Shown one piece after another: positions 1 to 8,141 of a stretch of DNA of 64,000 nt. Each line of letters begins with the position of its first letter. The stretch's first letter is position 1. The stretch comes from Pyramidobacter porci (GTDB taxonomy: Bacteria > Synergistota > Synergistia > Synergistales > Dethiosulfovibrionaceae): contig NZ_VUNH01000010.1 of the NCBI RefSeq assembly GCF_009695745.1, positions 78,954 to 142,953 on the forward strand, in the 5' to 3' direction. The position numbers were made by a program, and so were the translations under genes. The notes under the pieces were generated by a model. That model ran no database searches and was not told where the DNA came from. It was given only the letters and a program-made list of their open reading frames with translations.

Positions 1-1
1 C

Positions 2-697
2 GTCGAACATCACAAACGGCTGTCGCGCGTCATCATCGTCGGCGGCGGCAAACTGGGCGCCAATCTGGCGCACCGGCTCAGCTCCAACGTGCCGCGCGTG
101 GAGACGACGCTGGTCGAAAAAGATCTGGAAAAATGCGCGCGGCTGGCCCGCGAGTTCCCCGACGTGAAGGTCATCAACGGCGACGGCATGGACAAGGATC
201 TGATGCTCCAGCTCGGCGTGGACAAAGCCAACGGGGTCGTGGCCGCCACGTCCAACGACGAGATGAACGTGATCATCGCCGCGCTGGCCAACGTGCAGGA
301 AGACGTGAAGACGATCGCCGTCGTGCGCAAGGACGTGTACGAAGATCTGGAGGGCAAGCTGCCCGTGGACGTGCTCGTCAATCCCAACAAGACGCTGGCG
401 TCCACGTTCCTGCGCTACATCCGCTATCCCAATTCGGCCGGCATGCTCTCGCTGATCGACCGCATCGGCGCGGAGATGCTCGAGTTCCTGCTGCGTCCCG
501 GCAATCCCGCCGTCGGCAAGCGCATCATGGATCTGAATCTGCGCAAGGGGATCCTGATCGCCATCATCAAGCGCGGCGGCAAGTACCTCGTCCCCGGCGG
601 CGCGGAAACGCTGCTGGAAGGCGACGTGATCTCCGTCTTCGCCATGGCCGAGATGATGCCCGAGGCGATGCGTTTCTTCAAGGTCGATCAGGCATGA
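2..697 (+). CDS. trkA: Trk potassium uptake protein TrkA, C-terminal half (5' end outside window)
   Basis: Peripheral NAD(H)-binding regulatory subunit that gates the TrkH potassium channel at the inner face of the membrane. Reading frame 2 is open from the window edge and gives 231 residues. A Rossmann glycine motif (IIVGGGKLG) lies near fragment residues 10-20, so this is the second RCK_N domain, followed by a TrkA_C domain from about residue 150 (AVGKRIMDLNLRKGILIAII, then EGDVISVF). Full TrkA has two such tandem halves (about 450 residues), so roughly half is missing because the window starts here. The stop overlaps the trkH start (ATGA), indicating translational coupling. Identity is secure from domain content and gene order. 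Confidence 0.93.
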   Translation, partial: VEHHKRLSRVIIVGGGKLGANLAHRLSSNVPRVETTLVEKDLEKCARLAREFPDVKVINGDGMDKDLMLQLGVDKANGVVAATSNDEMNVIIAALANVQEDVKTIAVVRKDVYEDLEGKLPVDVLVNPNKTLASTFLRYIRYPNSAGMLSLIDRIGAEMLEFLLRPGNPAVGKRIMDLNLRKGILIAIIKRGGKYLVPGGAETLLEGDVISVFAMAEMMPEAMRFFKVDQA

Positions 698-2160
698 ACT
701 TCCGCGTCGTTCTCTTCGTGCTCTCGCTGATCGGTTCGATCGTCTCCGGCAGCATGTTCCTGCCCGCCGCCTGGGCGTGGTTCGACGGCACGCCCGACGC
801 CGCCGTACTGCTGCGCTGCGCGCTCTTCTCGCTGGCCGCCTGCGTCGCGCTCGCGCTGGTCACGCGCCCTTCGCGCAAAAGCGCTCCCGGCCACAGCGAC
901 ATCGGCGTGCGCGAGGCGTTCGCCATCGTCTCCTTCTCGTGGGTCGTGGCCTCCGCCATCGGCGCGCTGCCTTACGCGCTCTACGGCACGACGGCGAACT
1001 TCACCGACGCGTTCTTCGAGGCCATGTCGGGCTTCACCACCACGGGAGCGTCCATCCTTTCCAACATCGAAGAAAATCCCCGCGGCATCCTGCTCTGGCG
1101 CGCGCTCACGCATTGGCTCGGCGGCATGGGCATCATCGTCCTCAGCCTCACCATTCTGCCTTTCATCGGCGGAGGCGGCATGCAGCTTTTCAAGGCCGAG
1201 TCGCCGGGGCCGCTGCCGGAAAAACTCACGCCCCGCCTGCAGCAGACCGCCGCGATCCTGTGGGAGATCTACATCTTCCTCACCGCGCTGGAAGTCGTCG
1301 CGCTGATGCTGTGCGGCGCCTCGTTCTACGAGGGCGTCACCCACGCCTTCGCTACCGTCGCCACCGGCGGGTTCTCCATCTACAACGACAGCATCGCCCA
1401 CTTCCGCAGTCCCGCCGTCGAGTGGGTCGTCGCTGCGTTCACGTTTCTGGCCGGCGTCAACTTTTCGCTGCACTATCTGTTCCTGCGCGGCAGCTTCGGC
1501 GCGTATTTCAAAGACGACGAGTTCCGCTGGTACGTCCGCATCATCCTGATCGTCGCCGCGGCCGTCGCCTGCTCGGCGCTGTGGAGCAGGCCGGACATGC
1601 CGTTCGGTCAGGCGCTGCGCCATGCCGCCTTTCAGACGGTGACGCTGATGACCACGACCGGATTCATGGTCACCGACACGCTGCAGTGGCCGTATTTCGC
1701 CCAGATGGCGCTGCTGGCGATCATGCTCGTCGGCGGCTGCGCCGGCTCCACTTCGGGCGGCGTCAAGGTGGTGCGCTTCATGATCGCCGCGCGCCACGCC
1801 AAAAACGACATGATCCGCACGCTCCAGCCTCACCGCGTGCTCTGTGTGCGCGTCAACGGCAAGCCGCAGGAAAGCCGTCTGATCAGTTCGGTGCTCTCGT
1901 TCTTCGTCTGCTACATCGTCATCCTCATCGCCGTCAGCCTGTTTTTGGCGGCGCTGGGCATCGACCTGCTCTCGTCCTTTTCGGGCGCTCTGGCCTGCGT
2001 CAGCAACGTCGGCCCCGGGCTGGGCGCCTTCGGCCCCGCCAGCAACTACGCCTCCGTCCCCGCCGCCGGCAAATGGGCTCTGGCTTTCGCCATGCTCGTC
2101 GGCCGCCTGGAGCTCACCACCGTGCTGCTGCTGTTCGTCCCCGACACGTGGAGGAGGTAA
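694..2160 (+). CDS. trkH: Trk potassium uptake protein TrkH, membrane channel subunit
   Basis: Integral membrane K+ translocating subunit, 488 residues, the usual TrkH length. The start was chosen at the ATG overlapping the trkA stop by 4 bp; the longer upstream open frame is a shadow of trkA. The four pore-loop repeats can be seen: SGFTTTGASIL (about residue 112), VATGGFSIYN (about 225), MTTTGFMVTD (about 320) and a last loop around NVGPGLGAFGP (about 440), separated by hydrophobic helices. With TrkA it forms the KtrAB/Trk-type complex. A hairpin with a T run follows at 2245-2296. Confidence 0.95.
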   Translation: MNFRVVLFVLSLIGSIVSGSMFLPAAWAWFDGTPDAAVLLRCALFSLAACVALALVTRPSRKSAPGHSDIGVREAFAIVSFSWVVASAIGALPYALYGTTANFTDAFFEAMSGFTTTGASILSNIEENPRGILLWRALTHWLGGMGIIVLSLTILPFIGGGGMQLFKAESPGPLPEKLTPRLQQTAAILWEIYIFLTALEVVALMLCGASFYEGVTHAFATVATGGFSIYNDSIAHFRSPAVEWVVAAFTFLAGVNFSLHYLFLRGSFGAYFKDDEFRWYVRIILIVAAAVACSALWSRPDMPFGQALRHAAFQTVTLMTTTGFMVTDTLQWPYFAQMALLAIMLVGGCAGSTSGGVKVVRFMIAARHAKNDMIRTLQPHRVLCVRVNGKPQESRLISSVLSFFVCYIVILIAVSLFLAALGIDLLSSFSGALACVSNVGPGLGAFGPASNYASVPAAGKWALAFAMLVGRLELTTVLLLFVPDTWRR

Positions 2161-2244
2161 GGCGCGGCCGGCAAGATTCTGATCGATTTTGCAGCGCGAA
2201 GGTGCTGCAAAACGGTCAGGGGTTGCAATCCCGAAGGAACGACA

Positions 2245-2296
2245 AAGCCGGATAAGACACGGGCTGAAACTCCCGCGGCTTATCCGGCTTTTTTTG
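2245..2296 (+). terminator. Rho-independent terminator after trkH
   Basis: Perfect 12-bp inverted repeat AAGCCGGATAAG / CTTATCCGGCTT, with the loop holding a second small GC pairing, followed by seven T. It ends the trkAH transcript. A second palindrome without a T run (TTTTGCAGC / GCTGCAAAA) lies just before it at about 2189-2214. Confidence 0.85.
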
Positions 2297-2323
2297 ATTG
2301 GGGATGTCTGAACGATGAAAATA

Positions 2324-2483
2324 ATACTATTTCTCGATAAAAAGCATTAACAGAGTTTGCTGGGCGCTGCGGGGAAGATTCGCAAGGCGAACTGCGCAGA
2401 CTGCGCAGCAATCAAGATGGTTCTGAGCGACTGAACTTCCTCGCAGCGCCCTTGTGTTCGGCCTTTTATACTGAGAATAGCAT
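2324..2483. repeat. Palindromic intergenic element, copy 1 (~160 bp)
   Basis: Fills the convergent junction between trkH and the YitT gene (2161-2514 holds only this and the terminator). The left arm starts ATACTATTTCTC and the right arm ends with its imperfect complement GAGAATAGCAT; inner arms GGGCGCTGCGGGGAAG and CTTCCTCGCAGCGCCC pair. The core (AGATTCGCAAGGCGAACTGC ... GGTTCTGAGCGACTGAACTTCC) recurs in the same orientation at 7887-8038. The size, terminal inverted repeats and lack of coding capacity fit a MITE- or REP-like element. No mobilising transposase is visible. Confidence 0.75.
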
Positions 2484-2514
2484 AAATCGGAATTTTACGC
2501 GCAGAGCTTTTGCT

Positions 2515-3402
2515 CTAGGACGCTTCCCACTTCTTGAAACCTTCGCCGACGACTTCGGAGACGTCGCTGAGGATCAGGAACGCGCCCGGGTCGATGGAGC
2601 GCACGAAGCGCTTCAGTTCCACGGCCTGACGGCGCGTGAGGATGACCATGATCATTTCCATGGGGGCGCGGCGATACGCTCCTTTGGCGGCCACGAGCGT
2701 GGCTGTGCGCTCCAGCGAGTCCATGATGAAACGGGTGATCTCGCCGGTCTTGGCGCTGATGACCATGACCTGCGTGCGGCGGTCGAACGATTTGATCACC
2801 CAGTCGATGACGACGGATTCCACGTAGAGGCTGAAAGCTCCCATGAGGACGCGCTCGAAATCGACGGCCACGAAGGACAGCACGAGGATGCCGACGTTGA
2901 CGAAGAACGACGCCGAGCCGACGTCCACGCCCCAGCGTTTTTTCGCCACGGCCGCCGCCACGTCCATGCCGCCGGACGAAGCGCCTTCGCGAAAGAGGAT
3001 GCCCATGCCGAGGCCGCCGACGACGCCGCCGAACAGCGCGGCCAGGATCGTGTTGCTGATCAGCGGATAACGGAACATCTCGAACAGCGGCAGCGCCAGG
3101 GTGGTAAGCAGGGTGTTGTACAGCGTCCAGAGCGCGAAGCGCGGCGACAGGGCTTTCCAACCCCAGGCAAGCAGCAGCGCGTTGCCGCCGGTGAGCACCC
3201 AGACGGGCGAAATCCCCCAGAGGTAGTTGGTGATCAGGCCGACGCCGGTCACGCCGGTGCTGGCGAACTGGTAGGGTTCGATCAGCGCGGCGATGCAGAG
3301 GCAGATGAGCAGCGTGCCGACGGTGACGTTCAAAAACGTCGCCAGTTCCCGCCGGCAGGCCGCCCGAAGCGCCAGTCCGCCGATTTTCAACCGTTTATCC
3401 AT
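2515..3402 (-). CDS. YitT family membrane protein (DUF161/DUF2179)
   Basis: Predicted integral membrane protein of unknown function, 295 residues, of the YitT/YpjC family. Five to six hydrophobic helices occupy residues 20-200, with the family-typical early stretch ending in a glycine-rich TGVTGVGLI segment and a GGVVGGLGMGILFREGASSGG loop. The soluble C-terminal DUF2179 domain (about residues 205-290) contains QVMVISAKTGEI and a GAYRRAPMEMIMVILTRRQ stretch. The ATG at 3402 has a GGGGG ribosome site 7 nt upstream; an ATG two codons earlier is too close to that site. Monocistronic, convergent with trkH. The substrate cannot be read from the sequence. Confidence 0.88.
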   Translation of the reverse strand: MDKRLKIGGLALRAACRRELATFLNVTVGTLLICLCIAALIEPYQFASTGVTGVGLITNYLWGISPVWVLTGGNALLLAWGWKALSPRFALWTLYNTLLTTLALPLFEMFRYPLISNTILAALFGGVVGGLGMGILFREGASSGGMDVAAAVAKKRWGVDVGSASFFVNVGILVLSFVAVDFERVLMGAFSLYVESVVIDWVIKSFDRRTQVMVISAKTGEITRFIMDSLERTATLVAAKGAYRRAPMEMIMVILTRRQAVELKRFVRSIDPGAFLILSDVSEVVGEGFKKWEAS

Positions 3403-3540
3403 GGACATGCCCCCTTGCAGAGCGAATTCAATTTTAACAAGCCAACTGGAATATGATAACATAAAAACCACGCGTCGAGAATTTTTTTTAACCGCGTCCG
3501 ACGCGCCGGTTCATTTTCCGCAAAAGAATGCAAAAACGGC

Positions 3541-3568
3541 TTGCCCTGCGGCCGAATCCTTTTATAAT
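3541..3568 (+). promoter_or_regulatory. Sigma70-type promoter of the LUD gene
   Basis: TTGCCC, 16-nt spacer, TATAAT. The gene's ATG follows 48 nt downstream, with GGAGGTG as ribosome site. Confidence 0.7.
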
Positions 3569-3615
3569 GGAAGCATCGTCGGCGCTGCCGCAAAAAAATT
3601 TTCGGAGGTGAGCCC

Positions 3616-4218
3616 ATGCCCTGTGAAAAATTCATCGCCAATTTACGCCGCAACCGTTTTCAGGCCGTCTATTTCGCCGCCGCCGCAGCGGCCGCCGACT
3701 ATCTGGCTTCCCGCGTGCGCGGCAAAACGGTGGGCTTCGGCGACTCGCACACGCTGCTGGAGATGGGGCTGGTCGAACGCCTGCGCGAGCGCAACGTCGT
3801 TTACGATCCCACGCCGCTTTCCGGCGCGGAGTTCAAGGCCGCGGCGGACCGGGCCATGACGGCGGACGTCTTCATGCTGTCGGTCAACGCCGCCGCGGAA
3901 ACGGGTGAACTGGTCAACATCGACAGTTCAGGCAACCGCGTCGCCGGCTCACTGTGGGGGCACGAAAAAGTCTATTTCGTCTTCAGCGCCAACAAGATCG
4001 AGCCGACGCTGGAGGCGGCGATTTTCCGCGCCCGCAACACGGCGGCGGTGATCAACGCCTCGCGCTTCGGCTTCAAGACGCCGTGCGCCGCCAGAGGAGA
4101 CAGATGTTACGACTGCTCGTCGCCCGACCGCATCTGCAACACGCTGGTCGTGTACATGAAAAAGGAGAAGTCGATGGACATGGAGGCGGTGATCGTCGGC
4201 GAAAAATTGGGGTACTGA
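3616..4218 (+). CDS. LUD domain protein (LutC/YkgG-like, DUF162)
   Basis: Protein of 200 residues of the LUD family, whose better-known members (LutC, part of LutB) belong to the iron-sulfur L-lactate oxidation complex; stand-alone copies are common in anaerobes and have no assigned reaction. Visible family features are the GKTVGFGDSHTLLEMGL segment (about residues 36-52), the conserved VNAAAETGELVNIDSSGNRVA block (about 95-115) and a C-terminal CAARGDRCYDCSSPDRIC stretch with four cysteines that could bind metal. No lutA or lutB lies beside it, so it is an orphan and lactate oxidation is not implied. Good ribosome site GGAGGTG before the ATG. Confidence 0.82.
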   Translation: MPCEKFIANLRRNRFQAVYFAAAAAAADYLASRVRGKTVGFGDSHTLLEMGLVERLRERNVVYDPTPLSGAEFKAAADRAMTADVFMLSVNAAAETGELVNIDSSGNRVAGSLWGHEKVYFVFSANKIEPTLEAAIFRARNTAAVINASRFGFKTPCAARGDRCYDCSSPDRICNTLVVYMKKEKSMDMEAVIVGEKLGY

Positions 4219-4223
4219 ATTCG

Positions 4224-4409
4224 AGACAAGACCCGCCGCGGAGAAGCAGCGAAGCGGAGAAAACCCAAAGAATACGATCCGATGAAAGACAAAAGCGCGG
4301 GGAGAGATGAACGGACCGTCACCGTTCACTTCTCCCCGCGCTTTCGTTTTTGGAACCGACGTTCAACGTTACGATCCTGCTTCGCCTCGCCGTTTCTCCG
4401 CAGGAGCTG
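4224..4409. repeat. Nested element a: inverted CGGAGA repeats around a terminator
   Basis: Convergent junction of the LUD gene and ridA. Left arm near 4224-4268 (ACCCGCCGCGGAGAAGCAGC ... GCGGAGAAAAC). Imperfect inverted right arm near 4372-4409 (CTTCGCCTCGCCGTTTCTCC). The terminator hairpin at 4291-4351 sits between them. Similar but better-conserved pairs occur at 23327-23491 and 27239-27480. Confidence 0.5.
4291..4351. terminator. Bidirectional terminator between LUD gene and ridA
   Basis: Long hairpin: AAAGCGCGGGGAGA pairs with TCTCCCCGCGCTTT, and the inner part also pairs around GAACGG/CCGTTC. A-rich on one side and T-rich (CGTTTTT) on the other, so it can stop both convergent transcripts. 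Confidence 0.8.
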
Positions 4410-4428
4410 CCGTTCAAAAGCGTAATGA

Positions 4429-4800
4429 CTACTTGACGGCCACGACCTCGATCTCGACCTTGCCGTCCTTGGGCAGCTTGGCGATCTGCACGGCGCTGCG
4501 GGCGGGGAACGGCTCCTTGAAGTACTGGGCGTAGATGCCGTTCATGACGGCGAAGTCGTTCATGTCCTTGAGGAAGACGGTGGTCTTGACGACCTTGTCC
4601 ATCGAGCTGCCGGCAGCTTCGAGCACAGCCTTGACGTTCTCGAGCGACTGCATGGTCTGTTCCTCGATCGTCTCGGGCAGTTTGCCGTCGGGCGTCAGGC
4701 CGAGCTGGCCGGAGGTATAGACCATGGAATCGGTGGCGATGCCCTGCGAATAGGGGCCGATGGCGCCGGGAGCCTTTGTCGTTGCAACTGCGCTTTTCAT
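4429..4800 (-). CDS. ridA: RidA family enamine/imine deaminase
   Basis: Cytosolic trimeric enzyme that hydrolyses reactive 2-aminoacrylate and related enamines released by PLP enzymes, sparing other PLP proteins; 123 residues, standard length. The RidA signature is visible: APGAIGPYSQGI near residues 10-21, YTSGQLGLTPDG near 29-40 and the C-terminal SAVQIAKLPKDGKVEIEVVA, where the arginine of FPARSAV (about residue 101) is the conserved carboxylate-binding residue. Ribosome site GGAGGCAAC lies upstream. Its role fits an amino-acid fermenter with several PLP aminotransferases. Single-gene unit with its own promoter. Confidence 0.92.
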   Translation of the reverse strand: MKSAVATTKAPGAIGPYSQGIATDSMVYTSGQLGLTPDGKLPETIEEQTMQSLENVKAVLEAAGSSMDKVVKTTVFLKDMNDFAVMNGIYAQYFKEPFPARSAVQIAKLPKDGKVEIEVVAVK

Positions 4801-4864
4801 TGTGATGTTGCCTCCTTGGAATGATCGATATGAACTTCACGGGAAAACCCCGGGATCTTTTTTG

Positions 4865-4893
4865 ATTATACCCATCTGCGCGCGTTAAGGCAA
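4865..4893 (-). promoter_or_regulatory. Sigma70-type promoter of ridA
   Basis: Minus strand TTGCCT, 17-nt spacer, TATAAT, about 65 nt upstream of the ridA ATG. Confidence 0.75.
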
Positions 4894-4972
4894 ATTCCAA
4901 ACGGACGCTTTCGCGGACGCCGTCTGTGCTAGAATAGATTTTAAGATTTTTTTGCCTTAAGGAGGAATCACC

Positions 4973-5821
4973 GTGAACAAAACGTTCCGCCGCGCCCTGG
5001 CCGCCGCGTTCGCCATGCTTCTGAGCGCCGCTTCGGCTTTTGCCATGACGATCGGCACGTTCAACATCGAATTCTTCACCATGAGCGGTTCCAGCGAAGA
5101 CCGTTCCCAGCCCTACACGCCCGCGGACATGCGCGAGCTGGCGGATTCGATCCGCCGCAGCGGCGCCGACGTGCTGGCGCTGCAGGAGATCGAGGGCAAC
5201 GCCACGATGCGCTTTTTCACCGCCACGGCGCTGCCGGGCTGGAAATATTTCGGCAACGACACCGACGGCACGCAGGACCTGTTTTTCCTCTGGAACCCGT
5301 CCAAGGTCACGCTGGTCGGGACTCCGCAGCTGTATTACGCCAATCGGACGGGACGCTTCGAGGGGCGCAAGTTCAAGCTCTTCGACCGCCCGCCGCTGGT
5401 GGCCCGCTTCAAGGACAACGCCTCGGGCAATATTTACACGCTGGCAAACGTCCATCTCAAGAGCATGACCACGATCGGCAAGAGCGACGCCGAGTACGCG
5501 GCGCGTTACAACCTGGCCAAGCGCGCCGCGCAGACGAAAAAGCTCGACGAGCTGGCGCAGCGTCTGGAGAAGCCGGCGTTCATCCTCGGCGACTACAACA
5601 GTCCCGACCCGCAAAAGGAAGTGAACTTCCCGCTGCTGGGTCTGCGATACGGCTACAGCTTCGACAACTGGAACAACAATCTCGACTACATCGGCTATGT
5701 CGGCATCGGCCGCGACAAGCTAGGTGAGGTGAAGGAGACGGAGACGCGCATCCGCCACCGCTCCACGAGGCGCAAGGACCATCCCGACCACGATATCGTC
5801 GCCGTCGAGATCCGGGATTAG
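4973..5821 (+). CDS. Secreted endonuclease/exonuclease/phosphatase family protein
   Basis: Exported metal-dependent phosphoesterase or nuclease of the EEP (DNase I-like) fold, 282 residues. A signal peptide occupies residues 1-24 (charged start, hydrophobic run, ASAFA cleavage site). Catalytic-fold motifs in order: IGTFNIEFF (about 27-35), ALQEIEG with the metal-binding glutamate (about 66-72), DLFFLWNPSKV, LANVHLKSM, ILGDYNSPDP with the catalytic Asp/Asn pair (about 202), and the terminal DHPDHDIVAVE. The GTG start has a perfect AAGGAGG ribosome site 7 nt upstream. Only 3 nt separate it from the DUF2207 gene, so they form a two-gene operon. Substrate unknown: extracellular DNA or a phospholipid headgroup are both possible. 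Confidence 0.85.
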   Translation: MNKTFRRALAAAFAMLLSAASAFAMTIGTFNIEFFTMSGSSEDRSQPYTPADMRELADSIRRSGADVLALQEIEGNATMRFFTATALPGWKYFGNDTDGTQDLFFLWNPSKVTLVGTPQLYYANRTGRFEGRKFKLFDRPPLVARFKDNASGNIYTLANVHLKSMTTIGKSDAEYAARYNLAKRAAQTKKLDELAQRLEKPAFILGDYNSPDPQKEVNFPLLGLRYGYSFDNWNNNLDYIGYVGIGRDKLGEVKETETRIRHRSTRRKDHPDHDIVAVEIRD

Positions 5822-5824
5822 GTC

Positions 5825-7804
5825 ATGAACGCCCGCCGTTTTCCCTTCGCGTGGTTTCTCTCGCTGCTTGGCGCGCTTTGCCTCGGCGGCGCGGTGCAGG
5901 CGGCAGGAAGCGCGCCGCGGCGCGAGCGCATCCTCCGCTTCGACGTCGGCGCCACGGTCAACGAAGACGCTTCGCTGACCGTGCGCGAAGACCTCGAGTT
6001 CGTCGCCATGGGAATCAAGATCAGCCGCGGCATCGTTCGCGGCATCCCCGTCCGCTATCGCGACGAGAACGGCCGTCCCGTCGCCGTGGGGCTGAAGGTG
6101 CTGTCCACCTCCGTCGATGGGATCGAACTGCCGTGGAAAGAGTCGAACGAAGGGCGCGGCCGTTTTATCCGCATCGGCGATCCCGCTCGGACGCTTTCAC
6201 CCGGCGTCCACCGTCTGTCGCTGACCTACCGCACCACCAAGCAGCTGGGGTTTTTCGCCGACCACGACGAGCTGTACTGGAACGTGACCGGCAACGACTG
6301 GGATCTCCCCATTCAAAGCGTCTCGTTCCGCCTCGCCCTGCCGGGCAAGGCCGCGGGCGATGGATTCAACCGCGTCGCATGGTACGCGGGACACTACGGC
6401 AGCACGTCGAGCGACGGCGCGCGCCTCGACGATTCCCGCGCCGTTCTCACGACGCGCCCTCTGCAGCCCGGCGAAGGACTGACCGTCGTGTATTCGTGGC
6501 CGAAAGGCGTCGTCGCGGCGCCGCAGCCTTCCTTCGGCGAGCGCTTCGAGGATTTCGTCTCCGCCCACGGCGACGCCATCGCCAGAGGGCTGATGTGGGC
6601 CGGCGCGGCGCTGGCCGCATCCTGCCTCACTTGGGGCGCGCTGCGCGCCCGCGGCGAGCACAGCGGCGAAATCACCGTGATCCCGCTCTTTCACGCGCCC
6701 AGGGGCATGACGCCCTCGCTGGCGCGGCGCCTCACGCGCGGGACCGACGACTTTGCCAGCCTCAGCGCCGAGCTGATCGCCCTAGCGGTAAACGGCGCGC
6801 TGAAAATCAGCGGCGACCGGCGCGGCGGCTACCGCCTCGAAAAGGCCGGCGGCGCGCCGTCCGACGGATTGCCCGCCGCGCTGATGGGCGCGCTCTTCCC
6901 TTCTTCCTCCCAGGAAGCGCTGAACGTGACCAACGCCCATCGCAAACGTTTCGAAAAGTCGCTCGAACTGATCAAAGGCGACGCCCAAAAACGCGCCGAA
7001 GGCAACTTTCTTGACCGGCGTGCGCCGCTGCGCCGCGCTTATTCAGCTTTGCTGGCCGGCGCGGCGGCAACGGGGGCGTTGTTCCTGCTGACCGAGGCCG
7101 TCTCCGCCGAGTGGGGAGCCGTCAGCCTGCTCCTGGGCGCGCTGGCGCTCCTGTCGCTGCGGTATGCGCGGCGAGAGCCCACGCTCGCGCCGCGAAGCTT
7201 CGCGCGCTCGCTGCGGAACGGCTTCAGCCTGAAGGGCTTCTTTGCGGCGCAGGCAGGCGTCTTCGTTGCGGCATTGCTGGCGACGGCCGCGGCGCACAGC
7301 AGCGACCGTCCCCTGGTCTTCGCGGGCGCGGTGCTGGCGCTGCTGGGACTGCCGCTGGGTAAAAAGCTGATCTTCTGGACGGACAAAGGACGGAAACAGT
7401 TCGAGCAGGCGCTGGGACTGAAAATGTTCATCACCGCCGCGGAAAAAGACCGCCTGGAGATGCTGAACGCCCCCGACGATACGCCGCAGCTCTTCGAGGA
7501 ACTGCTCCCCTACGCCGTCGCCATGAACTGCGCCGCAACGTGGGCCAACCGCTTCGAAAAAGTCCTCGCCGCGGCCGCCTGGCAGCCGGTGTGGAACGAC
7601 AGCCCCGCCTGGCGCTCGAGCACCGCGCACGCCCTTTGGAGAAGCGACGGCATCGCCCACGGGCTGAGCGACTTCTCCAAAGGCTTCTCTTCCAGCCTCG
7701 GCGCCGCCGCGCGCGCCCCCGGTTCGTCTTCGGGGAGCAGAGGCGGCTCCGGCGGCGGATTTTCCGGAGGCGGCGGGGGTGGAGGCGGCGGACGCGGGTG
7801 GTAG
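5825..7804 (+). CDS. DUF2207 family membrane protein with glycine-rich tail
   Basis: Predicted membrane-anchored protein of 659 residues with unknown function. Layout: signal peptide (1-26, ending VQAAG); an extracytoplasmic beta-rich DUF2207 domain to about 240 (ILRFDVGATVNEDASLTVRE, later LYWNVTGNDWDLPIQSVSF); a membrane helix near 255-275; a cytosolic part with winged-helix character (about 290-390); two more pairs of helices near 400-500; then a soluble segment ending in an almost pure Ser/Gly tail (GGGFSGGGGGGGGGRGW). This domain order and Gly tail are typical of the family. Second gene of the operon with the exonuclease/phosphatase protein; the pairing suggests an envelope role but the sequence gives no direct function. 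Confidence 0.85.
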   Translation: MNARRFPFAWFLSLLGALCLGGAVQAAGSAPRRERILRFDVGATVNEDASLTVREDLEFVAMGIKISRGIVRGIPVRYRDENGRPVAVGLKVLSTSVDGIELPWKESNEGRGRFIRIGDPARTLSPGVHRLSLTYRTTKQLGFFADHDELYWNVTGNDWDLPIQSVSFRLALPGKAAGDGFNRVAWYAGHYGSTSSDGARLDDSRAVLTTRPLQPGEGLTVVYSWPKGVVAAPQPSFGERFEDFVSAHGDAIARGLMWAGAALAASCLTWGALRARGEHSGEITVIPLFHAPRGMTPSLARRLTRGTDDFASLSAELIALAVNGALKISGDRRGGYRLEKAGGAPSDGLPAALMGALFPSSSQEALNVTNAHRKRFEKSLELIKGDAQKRAEGNFLDRRAPLRRAYSALLAGAAATGALFLLTEAVSAEWGAVSLLLGALALLSLRYARREPTLAPRSFARSLRNGFSLKGFFAAQAGVFVAALLATAAAHSSDRPLVFAGAVLALLGLPLGKKLIFWTDKGRKQFEQALGLKMFITAAEKDRLEMLNAPDDTPQLFEELLPYAVAMNCAATWANRFEKVLAAAAWQPVWNDSPAWRSSTAHALWRSDGIAHGLSDFSKGFSSSLGAAARAPGSSSGSRGGSGGGFSGGGGGGGGGRGW

Positions 7805-7886
7805 CTCAGATCGGACAAAAAACGCGAAAGCACCGCTCTCATCTGCGCTAAGTCCCTCAGATGAACAGCCTGGCGAAAATAGACCC

Positions 7887-8038
7887 ATACTATTTCTCAA
7901 TTAAAAGACTGAACACAAGGGCGCTGCGAGGAAGATTCACAAAGCGAACTGCGCAGCAGTCGAGGTAGTTCTGAGCGACTGAACTTCCTTGCCGCTCCCT
8001 GCAAACTATGCCAATGCTTTTTACCAAGAAAGAGTACC
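7887..8038. repeat. Palindromic intergenic element, copy 2 (~152 bp)
   Basis: Second copy of the element at 2324-2483, again at a convergent junction (DUF2207 gene / thiolase). Left arm ATACTATTTCTC ... GAACACAAGGGCGCTGCG; right arm CCGCTCCCTGC ... AAAGAGTAC. The left arm matches the complement of copy 1's right arm (GAACACAAGGGCGCTGCGAG), and the right arm matches the complement of copy 1's left arm (AAAAAGCATT, AGTTTGC), while the core keeps the same orientation. Apart from this repeat and a hairpin, 7805-8141 holds no gene. Confidence 0.75.
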
Positions 8039-8080
8039 AGCTGCGATACACCGCTCCGCCGCCGTCAGCCCGTACAGAAT

Positions 8081-8120
8081 TCAAGAGCACCTCTCACCGA
8101 GTTTGAGAAGTGCTCTTGAA
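8081..8120 (-). terminator. Hairpin after the thiolase operon
   Basis: TCAAGAGCAC-(C)TCTCA pairs with TGAGAAGTGCTCTTGA just beyond the thiolase stop. On the minus strand no strong T run follows, so it may be a terminator or a 3'-end stabiliser. Confidence 0.55.
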
Positions 8121-8141
8121 AATGATCATGCTGCCGATCGA

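Noticed and set aside
688..1833. Long minus-strand frame opposite trkH, and similar long frames opposite other genes (e.g. 2452-3456, 7989-9377, 16000-17423, 23779-25056)
   Set aside because: High-GC antisense shadows rich in Arg/Gly/Asp/His with no family resemblance; the sense genes are certain.
3616..4218. Lactate utilisation operon lutABC
   Set aside because: Only one stand-alone LUD protein; no lutA or lutB partner nearby.
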